Assembly (NCBI RefSeq): GCF_018362975.1
Contig: NZ_CP074371.1
Coordinates: forward strand, 4,588,001 to 4,652,000
Reading direction: 5' to 3'
Source: Nocardia tengchongensis
GTDB taxonomy: Bacteria; Actinomycetota; Actinomycetes; Mycobacteriales; Mycobacteriaceae
Length of the DNA stretch: 64,000 nt
Shown here in pieces: positions 40,937 to 49,940 of the stretch. How positions within the stretch are numbered: position 1 is the stretch's first letter; each line of letters opens with the position of its first letter. The notes beneath the pieces are model-generated. The model worked only from the letters and a program-made list of their open reading frames with translations, searched no databases and was not told the DNA's origin. The position numbers and the translations under genes were made by a program.

Positions 40937-41508
40937 ATGCGCTTCACCGTGCCCACCATCGTGTTGATGATGGCCGCAGTTCTGCTGACCGGGCGCCACA
41001 CCAGACGAGGCCGCGTCTGTGGTGCGTACTATGGGCGCCCAGCAGTTTCCGCCGCACTATCGAGACGACTCGAAAGTCCACCTGGGCCCGACTGTTGGCA
41101 GCCAAGACCGGCGCGGAGATTCACTGGTCTGCCGGCGGCTTCGAACCCACCGGTGATGCGGACGGCCTGACCGGATCCATCAGTGTCCGAGCGGGGTCCG
41201 AGACGGAACCCCACCGTGCCACGGCGGCGATGCGCCGAATCATCCAGGACTTTCCCGAACTGGCAGCCAACTACTGGACGGTGTCCCCCGTTCATTCGGA
41301 CAGCCTGGGTGGGAACCCCTATTCGAGCCTGGCACCCAGTCTGACCCACATGGACCGCCGCCCCCGCTTTCCCGATGCCGTGGTCGACTACACGATCAGA
41401 ACGCGCAACGGCCCCGGTATCGCGGTCCTCGTCGGCGGCTGCCCGGAATCCGGGCGCGAGGTGTCACCGGAGGCGGAGCCTTTCGCGCGCCAGTATGAAC
41501 GCTGCTAG
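40937..41508 (+). pseudogene. Lipoprotein-like gene broken by two frameshifts
   Basis: The start MRFTVPTIVLMMAAVLLTG is a lipoprotein signal lacking only the lipobox Cys, where the frame changes (about 40990-40997). The middle continues in a second frame (ATPDEAASVVRTMGAQQFPP) and the end in a third (LLAAKTGAEIHWSAGGFEPT to the stop at 41508) after a break near 41080-41100. Two indels would restore a lipoprotein of about 190 residues. Sequencing error and real decay are both possible. Function unknown. Confidence 0.5.
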
Positions 41509-41520
41509 TGCCGCGTGGTG

Positions 41521-42108
41521 TCATTGGGCGAGTGCGTCGAAGACCTCTGCCCAGTTTCCCCCAGCAGCATTCATCGCGTTCCGAGTCTCACGGAGGACGT
41601 CCCGAGCGATCTGCTCGAGCGCGGCCCCTTCGGCAGCACCCTCAATGCCCTTGATGGACCCGATACCCTCAGCAGCTGCGGTGAATTGCTCCCGCCATTG
41701 TCCGGCCGAGGACAAGAGGAATCTGAGATGGTAGGGGTAGTCGAAGTCAGGCACCGGTACCCCGGTTTCCGCGATGTTCTTCAGCGAGCTGATGATCAAC
41801 CGCAGTTGTTCGGATTCGAAGGAGCAAGACTCCGGGTCCGCCAACCCCGAGTATTCAAGTGACGCGGCAACGAGATCCCGCCAGTACTCGCGATCGTGAA
41901 GACCGTCCCGTTGCTCCATGTGCTTCTCCGCGAAGATCGACATGAGCTCGCTGTCGTCGATGAGTGGGGAGAGGACCAGATCCTCGCTGAAGTCATAACC
42001 GAAAAAGTATCGAGTGCCGTCGATCTCGATCGATTCGATGCCTCCGATGTGGCGGTAGTCCCGAAGCAGTGGTGCGGGAACGCTCGTCGCCGCTGGTTCT
42101 CCTATCAT
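41521..42108 (-). CDS. Hypothetical protein, 195 aa
   Basis: Not recognised. Acidic, mostly helical after a short beta start (LLRDYRHIGGIESIEIDGTR, then YFFGYDFSEDLVLSPLIDD). No signal peptide or catalytic motif. The start is uncertain: ATG at 42108 is chosen, but longer versions to 42147 are open. It is convergent with the broken lipoprotein gene, 12 bp apart. Confidence 0.5.
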   Translation of the reverse strand: MIGEPAATSVPAPLLRDYRHIGGIESIEIDGTRYFFGYDFSEDLVLSPLIDDSELMSIFAEKHMEQRDGLHDREYWRDLVAASLEYSGLADPESCSFESEQLRLIISSLKNIAETGVPVPDFDYPYHLRFLLSSAGQWREQFTAAAEGIGSIKGIEGAAEGAALEQIARDVLRETRNAMNAAGGNWAEVFDALAQ

Positions 42109-42212
42109 CACGCCATCATCCACGAGTCGACCCACCAATCCGACCACGGCGACCCCATCACACCATCAGGAGTCGCCGCAGGCTGATCACCACCGCTATT
42201 GGGAGACATGAC

Positions 42213-42923
42213 CTATCCGATATCGGCGACTACGAACATCGACGATTGTTCGTCAGCTTCTGCGAGCACGGTTCCGTCTGTGCCCCACAGGGCGGCGCGG
42301 CCGCAGCCGGTGATCGGGCCCGCGGGCCCCACGTGGTTGGCGAGGGCTACGTAGACGTTTGCGCGGTGGGCGATTCCGGGATACGTCGATGCGCGTTCGG
42401 CGCGCCCGGAACCGGTGCCGTACAGGGCGCTGGCCAAATGGATGTCGCAACCATCGTCGGCGATTCGGTCGAGCAGGTCGGGGATGTGGTTGTCGAAGCA
42501 GGTGGCGAGGGAGAAACGGAGGCCGTGGAGTTCGAAGCGTCCGTCTTTGTCGGCGGGGGTGAAGAACTGTTGCTCTTGCTGAAAGAGATGCTGTTTGTGG
42601 TAGGTGGTGAGCAGGTCGCCAGTGGCGTTGTAGACGTAGGTGGCGATGAGCGGGCGGTGGCCGTCGAGATCGGGGGCGGCGCAGTTCACGACGGTCGCTA
42701 TTCCGGTGGCGCGCAGTGGATCCAGGCGAGGGTCATCGGCGCGAAGCCACAGGCCTGCATCGGCTGCAGTGGCGGCCAGTTCGTATCCGGTCACCGCCAG
42801 TTCCGGAAACACGATCAACTCGGCCGAGTCTGCGGCTGCCCGCTCGGCGAGCCTGGCCATCTGCCCGACGTTGGTCGAGACATCGGTGGGTGCGCAAGTG
42901 AGCTGTGCCGCAGCGACTCTCAT
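42213..42923 (-). CDS. Carbon-nitrogen hydrolase (nitrilase superfamily)
   Basis: 236 residues. The Glu-Lys-Cys triad is visible: Glu41 in IVFPELAVTGYE, Lys near residue 109 in TYHKQHLF, and Cys in LATCFDNHIPDLL. These enzymes hydrolyse amides or nitriles via a thioester. The protein is slightly shorter than the usual 260-280. A 58-residue membrane protein gene lies 37 bp upstream on the same strand, suggesting a small operon. Confidence 0.9.
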   Translation of the reverse strand: MRVAAAQLTCAPTDVSTNVGQMARLAERAAADSAELIVFPELAVTGYELAATAADAGLWLRADDPRLDPLRATGIATVVNCAAPDLDGHRPLIATYVYNATGDLLTTYHKQHLFQQEQQFFTPADKDGRFELHGLRFSLATCFDNHIPDLLDRIADDGCDIHLASALYGTGSGRAERASTYPGIAHRANVYVALANHVGPAGPITGCGRAALWGTDGTVLAEADEQSSMFVVADIG

Positions 42924-42960
42924 GCGCGGCCGAGTACCCAGCGTGAGGTAGCCGGAGGCT

Positions 42961-43137
42961 TCACTCCGGTTGCGGGGTTTGGTCGGCGGCGGGTCGATCG
43001 TCGAGCCGGGCGTGGAGCCGGTCTCGAATCTCGTCGGGGGTGTAGGCGCGGCGTTTGCGTTCGGAACGCACGATCACCACACCGGTCGCCGCCACACCTG
43101 CGGCACCTGCCAAGCCGAGCACCTTCCACCAGCGCAT
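42961..43137 (-). CDS. Small single-TM conserved protein, 58 aa
   Basis: A short gene easily missed. The start MRWWKVLGLAGAAGVAATGV gives one membrane segment, followed by a basic stretch (VIVRSERKRRAY) and a helix TPDEIRDRLHARLDDR. The pattern is familiar from small membrane proteins conserved in mycobacteria and relatives; no function known. It is divergent by 18 bp from the papain-like gene at 43156. Confidence 0.7.
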   Translation of the reverse strand: MRWWKVLGLAGAAGVAATGVVIVRSERKRRAYTPDEIRDRLHARLDDRPAADQTPQPE

Positions 43138-43155
43138 GCGCCTAGGCTAGCTGTT

Positions 43156-43809
43156 GTGGCACGAGAAGCGCTGTCGAGTATCGGTTTGGATGAAGCGATC
43201 GAACTCACCAGGACCGGTGATCTGTGGCTGTTTCGCGGACATACCGGCGCCGACCGGGCGATCCGCGGACTGACCAACAGCCCGGTCAACCATGTCGGCA
43301 TGGCGGTGGTCATCGATGATCTGCCCGCCCTGATCTGGCATGCCGAACTCGGCCGGTCGCTGCCCGACGTCTGGTCGGGCAACCATCACCGCGGGGCCCA
43401 GTTGCACGATCTGCGGGCCGCGGTCATGCGCTGGTCCAACGACTACGAGCAGCAGGCGTGGTTCCGGCAGTTGGATCGCCCGGTCACCCGCGAGATGGAG
43501 GATGCCGCGCTGCGGATGGTGGCGAGGCTGGACGGCATGCCGTTTCCCTCCACCAGCGCCCTGGCGGGCCGGTGGCTGCGCGGCCGGGTACCGCTGCCGA
43601 AGCGCCCGCGCACGCCGGAAACCGAAGCCGGCCTCGAGAACGCGTACTGCGCGGAGATCGTCGCCATGACCTACCAGGCCATGGACCTGCTGCCGGAGAA
43701 GCGCCCGAACTGGTACGACCCGGGCCGCTTCTGGAGCGGCGACAACCTCCGCCTCGCCGAGGGCTACCACCTCGGCGGGGAAATCGCGGTCAAGGTTCCC
43801 GCCTCCTGA
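43156..43809 (+). CDS. Permuted papain-fold (YiiX/NlpC-P60-like) hydrolase
   Basis: 217 residues with a GTG start. The circularly permuted papain arrangement puts His first (NSPVNHVGMAVVID, near residue 54) and Cys late (NAYCAEIVAMTYQAM, near residue 170). GDLWLFRGHTGADRAI near the start is typical of this group. Members act on amide or ester bonds of lipids or peptides. No signal peptide, so it is probably cytosolic. Confidence 0.78.
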   Translation: MAREALSSIGLDEAIELTRTGDLWLFRGHTGADRAIRGLTNSPVNHVGMAVVIDDLPALIWHAELGRSLPDVWSGNHHRGAQLHDLRAAVMRWSNDYEQQAWFRQLDRPVTREMEDAALRMVARLDGMPFPSTSALAGRWLRGRVPLPKRPRTPETEAGLENAYCAEIVAMTYQAMDLLPEKRPNWYDPGRFWSGDNLRLAEGYHLGGEIAVKVPAS

Positions 43810-43827
43810 CGGCTGGCCGTTCGAGAT

Positions 43828-44133
43828 TCAGTTCACCGGCACGGTGCTGTGGTCGAGCACGTCCTCGATCGGGCGGCTGACCGCGTAGTGGTTCGACGGT
43901 TCGACGCCGTCGAGGATCGTGTCGAGGATGGTGGCGCGGTCGAGTGTGGCTGGTAGACAGTGAGATTCTCGGGCGCTGACGATGACCGCGTGCAGGAGGG
44001 CGGCGTAGACGCGGGAGCGGGGGACGGTCAGGCGCCAGCCATGGCGTTCGCGGTCGCGCAGGCGGGTTTCGATGGCGTCGAGGACGTCCTGGATGACCTG
44101 GATCTCGACCTGGTCGGGGTCATCGGAGGGCAT
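43828..44133 (-). CDS. Hypothetical protein, 101 aa
   Basis: Acidic N-terminus (MPSDDPDQVEIQVIQDVLDA) then helices (SRVYAALLHAVIVSARESHC). No family recognised. Its start overlaps the end of the upstream gene by 14 bp, so the two are translationally coupled. The pair faces away from the XRE/DUF5753 gene. Confidence 0.5.
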   Translation of the reverse strand: MPSDDPDQVEIQVIQDVLDAIETRLRDRERHGWRLTVPRSRVYAALLHAVIVSARESHCLPATLDRATILDTILDGVEPSNHYAVSRPIEDVLDHSTVPVN

Positions 44134-44509
44134 GGCGACCTCCGAAAAGCAGTGTGCTGTAGCCGAATACTGCGGCGCGTAGCGGGGTGAAGACGGATGG
44201 GCGTGGGGTTCTTCGTACGTGGGCCGCGCGTGGATCCAGGATCATGCGACCGGCAGCGACCAGGGCGGTGCGGGCCCGCGATCGAACCGCGCAGGTGCGG
44301 ACTCCACATTCGAGGTGCAGTTGCATCGCGATGTGTGCTTGGGCGGCAGTCAGTTTGCCGGGGTCGGAGTAGCACGACCACAGGCCGCGCACCGAGTAGC
44401 CGGCGGTCGTGGCGTGGTCCGGCGGCGGTTCGGTGCTGGTGGCTTGACGCTTCTCTCGTTCGATCCGGTCGATGATCGCCTGCACCGACCATGGGCTGTT
44501 GCTGGACAT
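44120..44509 (-). CDS. Hypothetical protein, 129 aa
   Basis: The start SSNSPWSVQAIIDRIEREKR is followed by Cys-containing GLWSCYSDPGKLTAAQAHIA and LECGVRTCAVRSRARTAL. No domain known. ATG 44509 is preferred to GTG 44515 because AGGTAGG lies six bases ahead. First gene of a two-gene unit with 43828-44133. Confidence 0.5.
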   Translation of the reverse strand: MSSNSPWSVQAIIDRIEREKRQATSTEPPPDHATTAGYSVRGLWSCYSDPGKLTAAQAHIAMQLHLECGVRTCAVRSRARTALVAAGRMILDPRAAHVRRTPRPSVFTPLRAAVFGYSTLLFGGRHALR

Positions 44510-44644
44510 CGTCACCTACCTGGGTGTCGTCGTTGTCTGTCCAGGACACCACCCTCGAACCGCCATGACATTCTCATTCAGGGATTCTCAAGAAACAGCC
44601 GCAAATCCCCAGTAGCGGTGTCACTCTGGGATCGGAGCAGTGCC

Positions 44645-44657
44645 ACTCTGACAGAGT
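44645..44657. promoter_or_regulatory. 13-bp palindrome before XRE regulator
   Basis: Perfect palindrome actctgacagagt ends 13 bp before the ATG of the DUF5753 regulator and just upstream of its GGAG site. A related box (cactctgg) lies about 23 bp upstream. This is a candidate autoregulatory site. Confidence 0.45.
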
Positions 44658-44670
44658 CGAGGAGTTAGCG

Positions 44671-45561
44671 ATGCCCGAGGAGAACCCGCGCGCTTCGCTG
44701 CCACGCCGGCAGCTCGGGCGCTATATTCGCCGCCAGCGCGAGGAGAACACCGTGCTCACGCAGGCCGAGGTGGCGGCGGCGATGCAATGGAGCCACAGCA
44801 AGTACTCGCGGTTGGAACGGGGTGAGCCGGGCCGGATTCTCGATCGCGATCTCCGGGAGCTCGGCAAGATCCTCGAGATCCCGGACGAGAAGACCAACGC
44901 CATGATCGAACTCGCGCGTCAGGTGGCCGAAAGGACTTGGTACAACAGCTTCAACGACCTCATCCGGGCGAACTTCGATGTCTACATGCGGATGGAGACC
45001 GAAGCGGGGGCGATGGAGATCTACCGTCCTGATCTCGTCCCGGGACTGTTCCAGACTGCCGACTACGCTCGATCGCTGAACAGTGTCTACTTTCCGAAAG
45101 ACTCTGAAGAAGAACACGATCGGCGTATCGAGCTGAAGCTGAAACGGCAGACGATCATCACCCGGAAGCGGTCGCCGATCACCGTCGACCTGGTGCTGCA
45201 CGAGTCGGCTCTGCACACGACCGTCGGCAACGAGGTGACCATGGCCACCCAACTGCGGCACCTCGCCGACCTGGGTACCCGTCCGAACATCAGCGTTCGT
45301 GTTCTTCCTTTCCGCTCCGGTTTTCCGCTCGGGATGGCGGTCGGGCCGTTCGTCACCCTCGACTTCAAGCCGGATCCGAAGGGCATGGCCGAACCGACGG
45401 TCATCTACGTCGAGAGCTACACCGGCGATATGTACCTTGAAGGAGAGGCTGATGTCGGCAAGTACCGCAGAGCGTTCGCGACAATTCAGCACGCCGCGTT
45501 GGACGCCGTAGCCAGCCGGAACCTGCTGCGGCAGGTCGCAAGAAGGGATTCAGGACAGTGA
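44671..45561 (+). CDS. XRE-family regulator with DUF5753 domain
   Basis: 296 residues. N-terminal HTH RREENTVLTQAEVAAAMQW then SHSKYSRLERGEPGRI (residues about 25-60); C-terminal DUF5753 with the hallmark MEIYRPDLVPGLFQTADYAR and later LHTTVGNEVTMATQLRHLAD. These Scr1-type regulators in actinobacteria are usually followed by a small DUF397 partner, as here, with start and stop overlapping. They control development or act as toxin-antitoxin-like pairs in Streptomyces. Confidence 0.93.
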   Translation: MPEENPRASLPRRQLGRYIRRQREENTVLTQAEVAAAMQWSHSKYSRLERGEPGRILDRDLRELGKILEIPDEKTNAMIELARQVAERTWYNSFNDLIRANFDVYMRMETEAGAMEIYRPDLVPGLFQTADYARSLNSVYFPKDSEEEHDRRIELKLKRQTIITRKRSPITVDLVLHESALHTTVGNEVTMATQLRHLADLGTRPNISVRVLPFRSGFPLGMAVGPFVTLDFKPDPKGMAEPTVIYVESYTGDMYLEGEADVGKYRRAFATIQHAALDAVASRNLLRQVARRDSGQ

Positions 45562-45770
45562 ACGATCGCCGCCTTGCCGGGGCAGAGTGGTTCAAGAGCA
45601 CCCGCAGCGCTGGTAACTCGGAATGCGTTGAGGTCGCGTTCCTCGATGGGGGCCTGGTCGGGATCCGCGATTCGAAGAACCCGACCGGTCCGGCGCTGGT
45701 GTTCGCCCCTGGCGAGTGGGACGCGTTCACCACCGGTGTCGTGGCTGGGAAGCTCGACGTTCCAGCCTGA
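45558..45770 (+). CDS. DUF397 partner protein
   Basis: 70 residues with a GTG start overlapping the XRE stop by 4 bp. Family marks: AEWFKSTRSAGNSECVEVAF, VGIRDSKNPTGPALVF and WDAFTTGV. DUF397 proteins act together with the adjacent DUF5753 regulator. Confidence 0.95.
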   Translation: MNDRRLAGAEWFKSTRSAGNSECVEVAFLDGGLVGIRDSKNPTGPALVFAPGEWDAFTTGVVAGKLDVPA

Positions 45771-45954
45771 TCCAACGGTGGTAGCGGATTGGTATGGCTC
45801 GGGTGGGAAAGGTCGCGTGGGCCTTGGTGGTTCATGGATCATTAACACTGTGTGTGGTGTGCTCGATAGCCACGTGACAGTGACCGGCGCGTTGCTGTCC
45901 TGTGCCATACTCGGCGCGGGCTGCGGTCGCGCCTGAGGGAGGAAAGAGAGCTCG

Positions 45955-47141
45955 ATGGGCCTGTTCGACATGATCCGCGGCGAATTCGTCGACATCATCG
46001 AATGGTTGGATGACAGTCGGACCACATTGGCTTGGCGGTTTCCGCGGTACGAGAACGAGATCAAGAACGGTGCGGAGCTGATCGTCCGCGAGGGGCAGCA
46101 GGCCGTTTTCGTGTACCGGGGGCAGTTGGCCGACAAGTACGGGCCCGGCCACTACCAGCTGACCACCGAGAACATGCCCATCATGTCCACCCTGCAGGGG
46201 TGGCGGCACGGGTTCAACTCGCCGTTCCGGTCCGAGGTGTACTACGTGAACACGCGCGCGGTCACCGATATGCGGTGGGGGACACCGCAACCGGTCACCG
46301 TGCGCGACCCAGACTTCCGGATGGTGCAGATCCGCGCCAACGGCACCGCCAATGTGCGGGTCACCGACATCGAGGTGTTCCTGCGGCAGATGATCGGCAC
46401 CAACGCCGAGGTCGACGCCGACGTGCTCAGCGAGCAGTTGCGGGCCAACGTCGCGCTGGCGTTCTCCGACATGGTGCTCGCCAGCGGGCTCGGGGCGATC
46501 GATCTGCAGGGACGCCAGGTCGAATTGTCCGACAAACTGCGCGAATTCGTGGGACAGCGACTGTCCGGCTTCGGTGTCGGCGTCGAGGGCGTCACCATGA
46601 GTATCTCGCTGCCCGAGGAGATCCAGCAGGCCATGACCCGCGGCGTCGCCCGCGGTGTGGAGGCCGGCGGGTTCATGAACAACGTGGACCTCAACCGCTA
46701 CCAGCAGATGCAGGCCGCCGACGCCATGCTCGCCGCCGCCCAGAACCCCGGCGGCGGAATGGGCGCCGCCATGCAGGCCGGCATGGGCGTGGTCCTCGGC
46801 GGGCAGATGGCAGGCGCCATGCAGGGCAGCATGCAACCGCGGCAGCCGGGCTACGGGCAGCCCCAGCAGGGCGGATACGCCCAGCCCGCGCTCCAGCAGG
46901 CCCCGCCGCCGCTGCCCGGACAGCAGCAGTTCCACTTCGACAACGGCGGCCAGGCCGCGGGCCCCTTCCCGATCGACCAACTACGCCAGTACGTCTCGGC
47001 GGGCCAGCTCACCCGCGACACCAACGTGTGGGCCGAAGGCATGGCGGGCTGGGCTCCCGCCGGCACCGTCGCGGCCCTGCAGCCGCTCTTCGCCACCCCG
47101 CCCCGCTGCCGGGCACCCCGCCGCCGCTGCCCCCGCAATAG
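45955..47141 (+). CDS. SPFH-domain protein with C-terminal GYF_2 domain (frameshifted)
   Basis: The YdjI/virion-core-like SPFH region runs from GLFDMIRGEFVDIIEWLDDS through EGQQAVFVYRGQLAD and VTDIEVFLRQMIGTNAEVDA. A Gln/Gly/Pro linker with APPPLPGQQQ leads to a GYF_2-type domain (FHFDNGGQAAGPFPIDQLRQ, then YVSAGQLTRDTNVWAEGMAG). The tail should end TPPPLPGTPPPLPPQ at 47141, but a missing C in 47101-47104 pushes the frame on to 47322 in junk. Corrected length is about 396. GYF domains bind proline-rich ligands, and the next gene encodes one. Confidence 0.85.
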
Positions 47142-47318
47142 CGGCAGCGCACGCACGGTTCCGGCGACACCCGCCGGGTGCACCCGTCGGCCCGTTTGGC
47201 GCCGACGGGTCCGCCGCCGTACCCGAATCAGCTTGAACGCCCGACAACTCGGTGCGTCCCGAAAGCCCTTCCACCGCAACAGCGTGACCGTCGAGTCCGC
47301 CGCACCGAGTGAGCCCAC

Positions 47319-48176
47319 ATGAACGACAGTCAGCCCCCACACCACCCCTCCGTGCCGCCGCCCCTCCCCGGCAACGACCCGGCCGCCCCGGACACCGCCG
47401 AACCGCGCCAGTGGACGCCACCGGTGCCGCAGGGGCAGCAACCGGCGCAAAATCCGTCCGCGCCAGGCACTCCCGGCGCTAACGCGCCCTACCAGATGCC
47501 GCCGATGCCGGGCCACGGTCCCGGTCAACAAGGCGTGCCCACCGGACCGCCGCTCGGTCCGCAGGGGGGATCGCCGATGCCGCCGCCGCTGCCCGGAGGG
47601 CCGCGCCCGGGATCGGGTGTGCCGCCTCAGGTTCCGGCCTCTGGGCCGGGCCAGGGTGTTCCGTCGATGCCGCAGCGAGGTGCCGTACCGCCGCCGATGC
47701 CGGCTGGCGGTCCCTACGCGGGATCGCCCGTTCCGCCGCCGCTGCCCGGATCGGGTGTACCTGGGGGCCCGCCGCCGCTGCCTGGATCAGGTGGTCCTGG
47801 CGGCCTGCCGCCGCAGGGCTACGCCGGTGCTCCTGCCGTCGGCGGGAGCGTGGGAAGGGCTGTGCCGCCGCCGCTTCCGGCCTCGGGTCCGGGTGGTGTG
47901 CCTCCCATGCCGTCGGGTGGAACTGTGCCGCCGCTTCCGGGCTCCGGTCCGGGCGGTGCGCCTCCCATGCCGCAAGGCGGGACGATGCCGCCGCCGCTGC
48001 CGGGGGGATACGCGCCGAATCAGCCGATTCAGGCTCCGGCCGGGCCGATGGTGCAGCCGGTGATCGTGGCTCCGGTGTTCGTTCCCGGGGTCGGCGAGCC
48101 GGTCCCTTCGGCCGGGGAAAGTGCTGCGCCGCAGCGGTGGCGCCGGATCGGGCCATGTTGCACAGCACAGAGCTGA
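47319..48176 (+). CDS. Proline-rich repeat protein (PPPLPG repeats)
   Basis: 285 residues, almost entirely Pro/Gly with about eight copies of a (P)PPLPG-type motif spaced 15-40 residues apart, for example SVPPPLPGND, SPMPPPLPGGP, SPVPPPLPGSG and TMPPPLPGGY. Intrinsically disordered; no signal peptide. The last 30 codons lose the pattern and overlap the zinc-ribbon start, so either these are two overlapping genes or an indel near 48110-48150 splits one longer protein. Proline motifs like these are the expected ligands of the GYF_2 domain upstream. Confidence 0.7.
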   Translation: MNDSQPPHHPSVPPPLPGNDPAAPDTAEPRQWTPPVPQGQQPAQNPSAPGTPGANAPYQMPPMPGHGPGQQGVPTGPPLGPQGGSPMPPPLPGGPRPGSGVPPQVPASGPGQGVPSMPQRGAVPPPMPAGGPYAGSPVPPPLPGSGVPGGPPPLPGSGGPGGLPPQGYAGAPAVGGSVGRAVPPPLPASGPGGVPPMPSGGTVPPLPGSGPGGAPPMPQGGTMPPPLPGGYAPNQPIQAPAGPMVQPVIVAPVFVPGVGEPVPSAGESAAPQRWRRIGPCCTAQS

Positions 48177-49335
48177 CTCGGACCTATCCGTGTTCGGCGT
48201 GCGGCGCGCAGTTGGTGTTCGATCCGGCCGGGCAGGATCTGCTGTGCCCCAGTTGCGGGAACCGGTCGCCGGTGACCGCGCCGAATGTGCCGGTGGAGGC
48301 GCGTGAGCTGGCGCCCGCCATGGCGGCGTTGCGGGAGTTGCAAGGCCAGGCCGCCGGGCCTCAGGTGACCGGGGAGTGGGAGGTGAAGTGCCAGAATTGC
48401 GGTGGGACAACCGGATTCAACGGCAGCCTCACCGCCACTCGATGCCCATACTGCGCCACGCCCATCCAGCGCGATGACGTGCACAACGCGCCCGCTCGCT
48501 TGCCGGTCGACGGCGTGGTGCGTTTCTGGTGGGGGAGAAGCAGGCCCGCGAGCTGGTCGAGAAGTGGGTGTCGAAGCGGTGGTTCGCACCGTCGAACTTC
48601 CGCAAGTATCGGCGGATCGGTGCGTTCTCCAGCCTGTACACCCCCTACTTCACCTATGACGCCGACACCGCGAGCTGGTATCAGGGTGAGCGTGGCGACG
48701 ACTATCAGGTGCGGGTCGGGACCGATGAGGACGGCGATCCCATCTACGAGACCCACACCCGGTGGTATCCGGTGGCGGGTGAGGTCGGCAACGAGTTCGC
48801 CGATCTGCCGGTGCTGGCCAACGAGAATCTGAGTCGCGAGCGGATCCGGTCGCTGGAGCCGTGGCCGGTGGAGCAGGCGCGCGCCTACTCGCCGGAGTTC
48901 GTGGCGGGGCATCTGTGCCGCACCTACGACAAGGATGCGGAGGAGTCGTTCCCGGAGGCGCAGCAGCGGATCGAATCGGCGATCGAGTCGAGCGTCCGCT
49001 CCGACATCGGCGGCGACCATCAGCGCATCCATGAGCTGAACACCTCATGGAACTGGCTGGCGTACAAGCACTTGCTGCTGCCGATCTGGCTGCTGACGGT
49101 CGTCTACATGGACAAGACCTACCAGGTCTACATCAACGGCCTGACCGGTCAGGTGTCCGGTGACCGGCCGTGGAGCAAGGTGAAGATCATCGCCGCGATC
49201 CTGGCGGTGCTCGCCGTCATCGTGGCGGTGGTGGTGGCGTTCGCGGTCGCGCGCGGTCATCACACGCCGACGCATCATCCGAGCGGGCCGATCCACACCA
49301 CGGTCGCCCCGCCCCGCCCCACCTCCCATCGATGA
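48155..49335 (+). CDS. Zinc-ribbon membrane protein, YdjG-like (frameshifted)
   Basis: N-terminal zinc ribbons: YPCSACGAQLVFDPAGQDLL with CPSCGNR, and KCQNCGG...TRCPYCATPI. A frame change at about 48526 (missing C in TTC-CTG) separates DGVVRF from VGEKQARELVEKWVSKRWFA. The rest is a soluble domain (YTPYFTYDADTASWYQGERG) and a late hydrophobic segment IIAAILAVLAVIVAVVVAF. Corrected length is about 393. The start is ATG 48155; GTG 48137 is possible. Architecture and neighbourhood recall B. subtilis YdjG, a membrane partner of PspA. Confidence 0.75.
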
Positions 49336-49357
49336 CCGACCGAGAACGGAACTGACC

Positions 49358-49861
49358 ATGCTGATGTTGGTACTGATCGCCATAGTGATCCTGGTGGGCG
49401 CCGCGGTCGGCGGCGTCACGGTGCTGTCGCGCCGACAGCAGGCCTCGACCGCCGCCGCCAACCAGGTGGTCCCCGGCATCGCGACCCGCGCCCCCGCCTC
49501 CTGGGCGGGTTCCCACGACCCGGAGCCGCGCCTGCACCGGCGGCTGCGCGACGCCATGCGGGCGCTGCACACCGCCGACGCCCTCGACGACGCCACCACC
49601 ATCGTGCTGCGCGCCGAACTCGAGCAGGCCGCCCTGGCCTGGGACGACCGGCTGGTCGCCATGGCGGCGCTGCCCGCGGCCGCGCTCGGCGACCAGCGGG
49701 CGACCGCCACCCAGGCCGTGGAATCGATCGAAGCGGCAGTGGCGCAGTATGTTTCGGCTGCGACCCAGCGGACTGCGGCCGAGGTGACAGCGGGATTGAC
49801 CGCGGCGCGAGCGCAACTCGACATCCAGGCCGAGATCCGAAAGTCTCTCGAGGCGCGCTGA
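49358..49861 (+). CDS. Small membrane-anchored coiled protein, 167 aa
   Basis: An N-terminal membrane helix (MLMLVLIAIVILVGAAVGGV) is followed by a mostly helical Ala/Gln/Glu-rich domain likely to form a coiled coil (LRAELEQAALAWDDRLVAMA, ATQAVESIEAAVAQYVSAAT). No known family. It starts 22 bp after the zinc-ribbon gene and is probably the last member of the SPFH module. Confidence 0.65.
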   Translation: MLMLVLIAIVILVGAAVGGVTVLSRRQQASTAAANQVVPGIATRAPASWAGSHDPEPRLHRRLRDAMRALHTADALDDATTIVLRAELEQAALAWDDRLVAMAALPAAALGDQRATATQAVESIEAAVAQYVSAATQRTAAEVTAGLTAARAQLDIQAEIRKSLEAR

Positions 49862-49940
49862 ACCCGCGGAAGCGATGCGGTCCCTCTGAGTCGGCGCGCA
49901 GACTGTGGGTACGCCCGTCGTGCCGAGAATCGGAGGGACC

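Noticed and set aside
47319..48100. Short DNA tandem repeats as a mobile or CRISPR-like element
   Set aside because: The periodicity is explained by PPPLPG codons in a coding frame.
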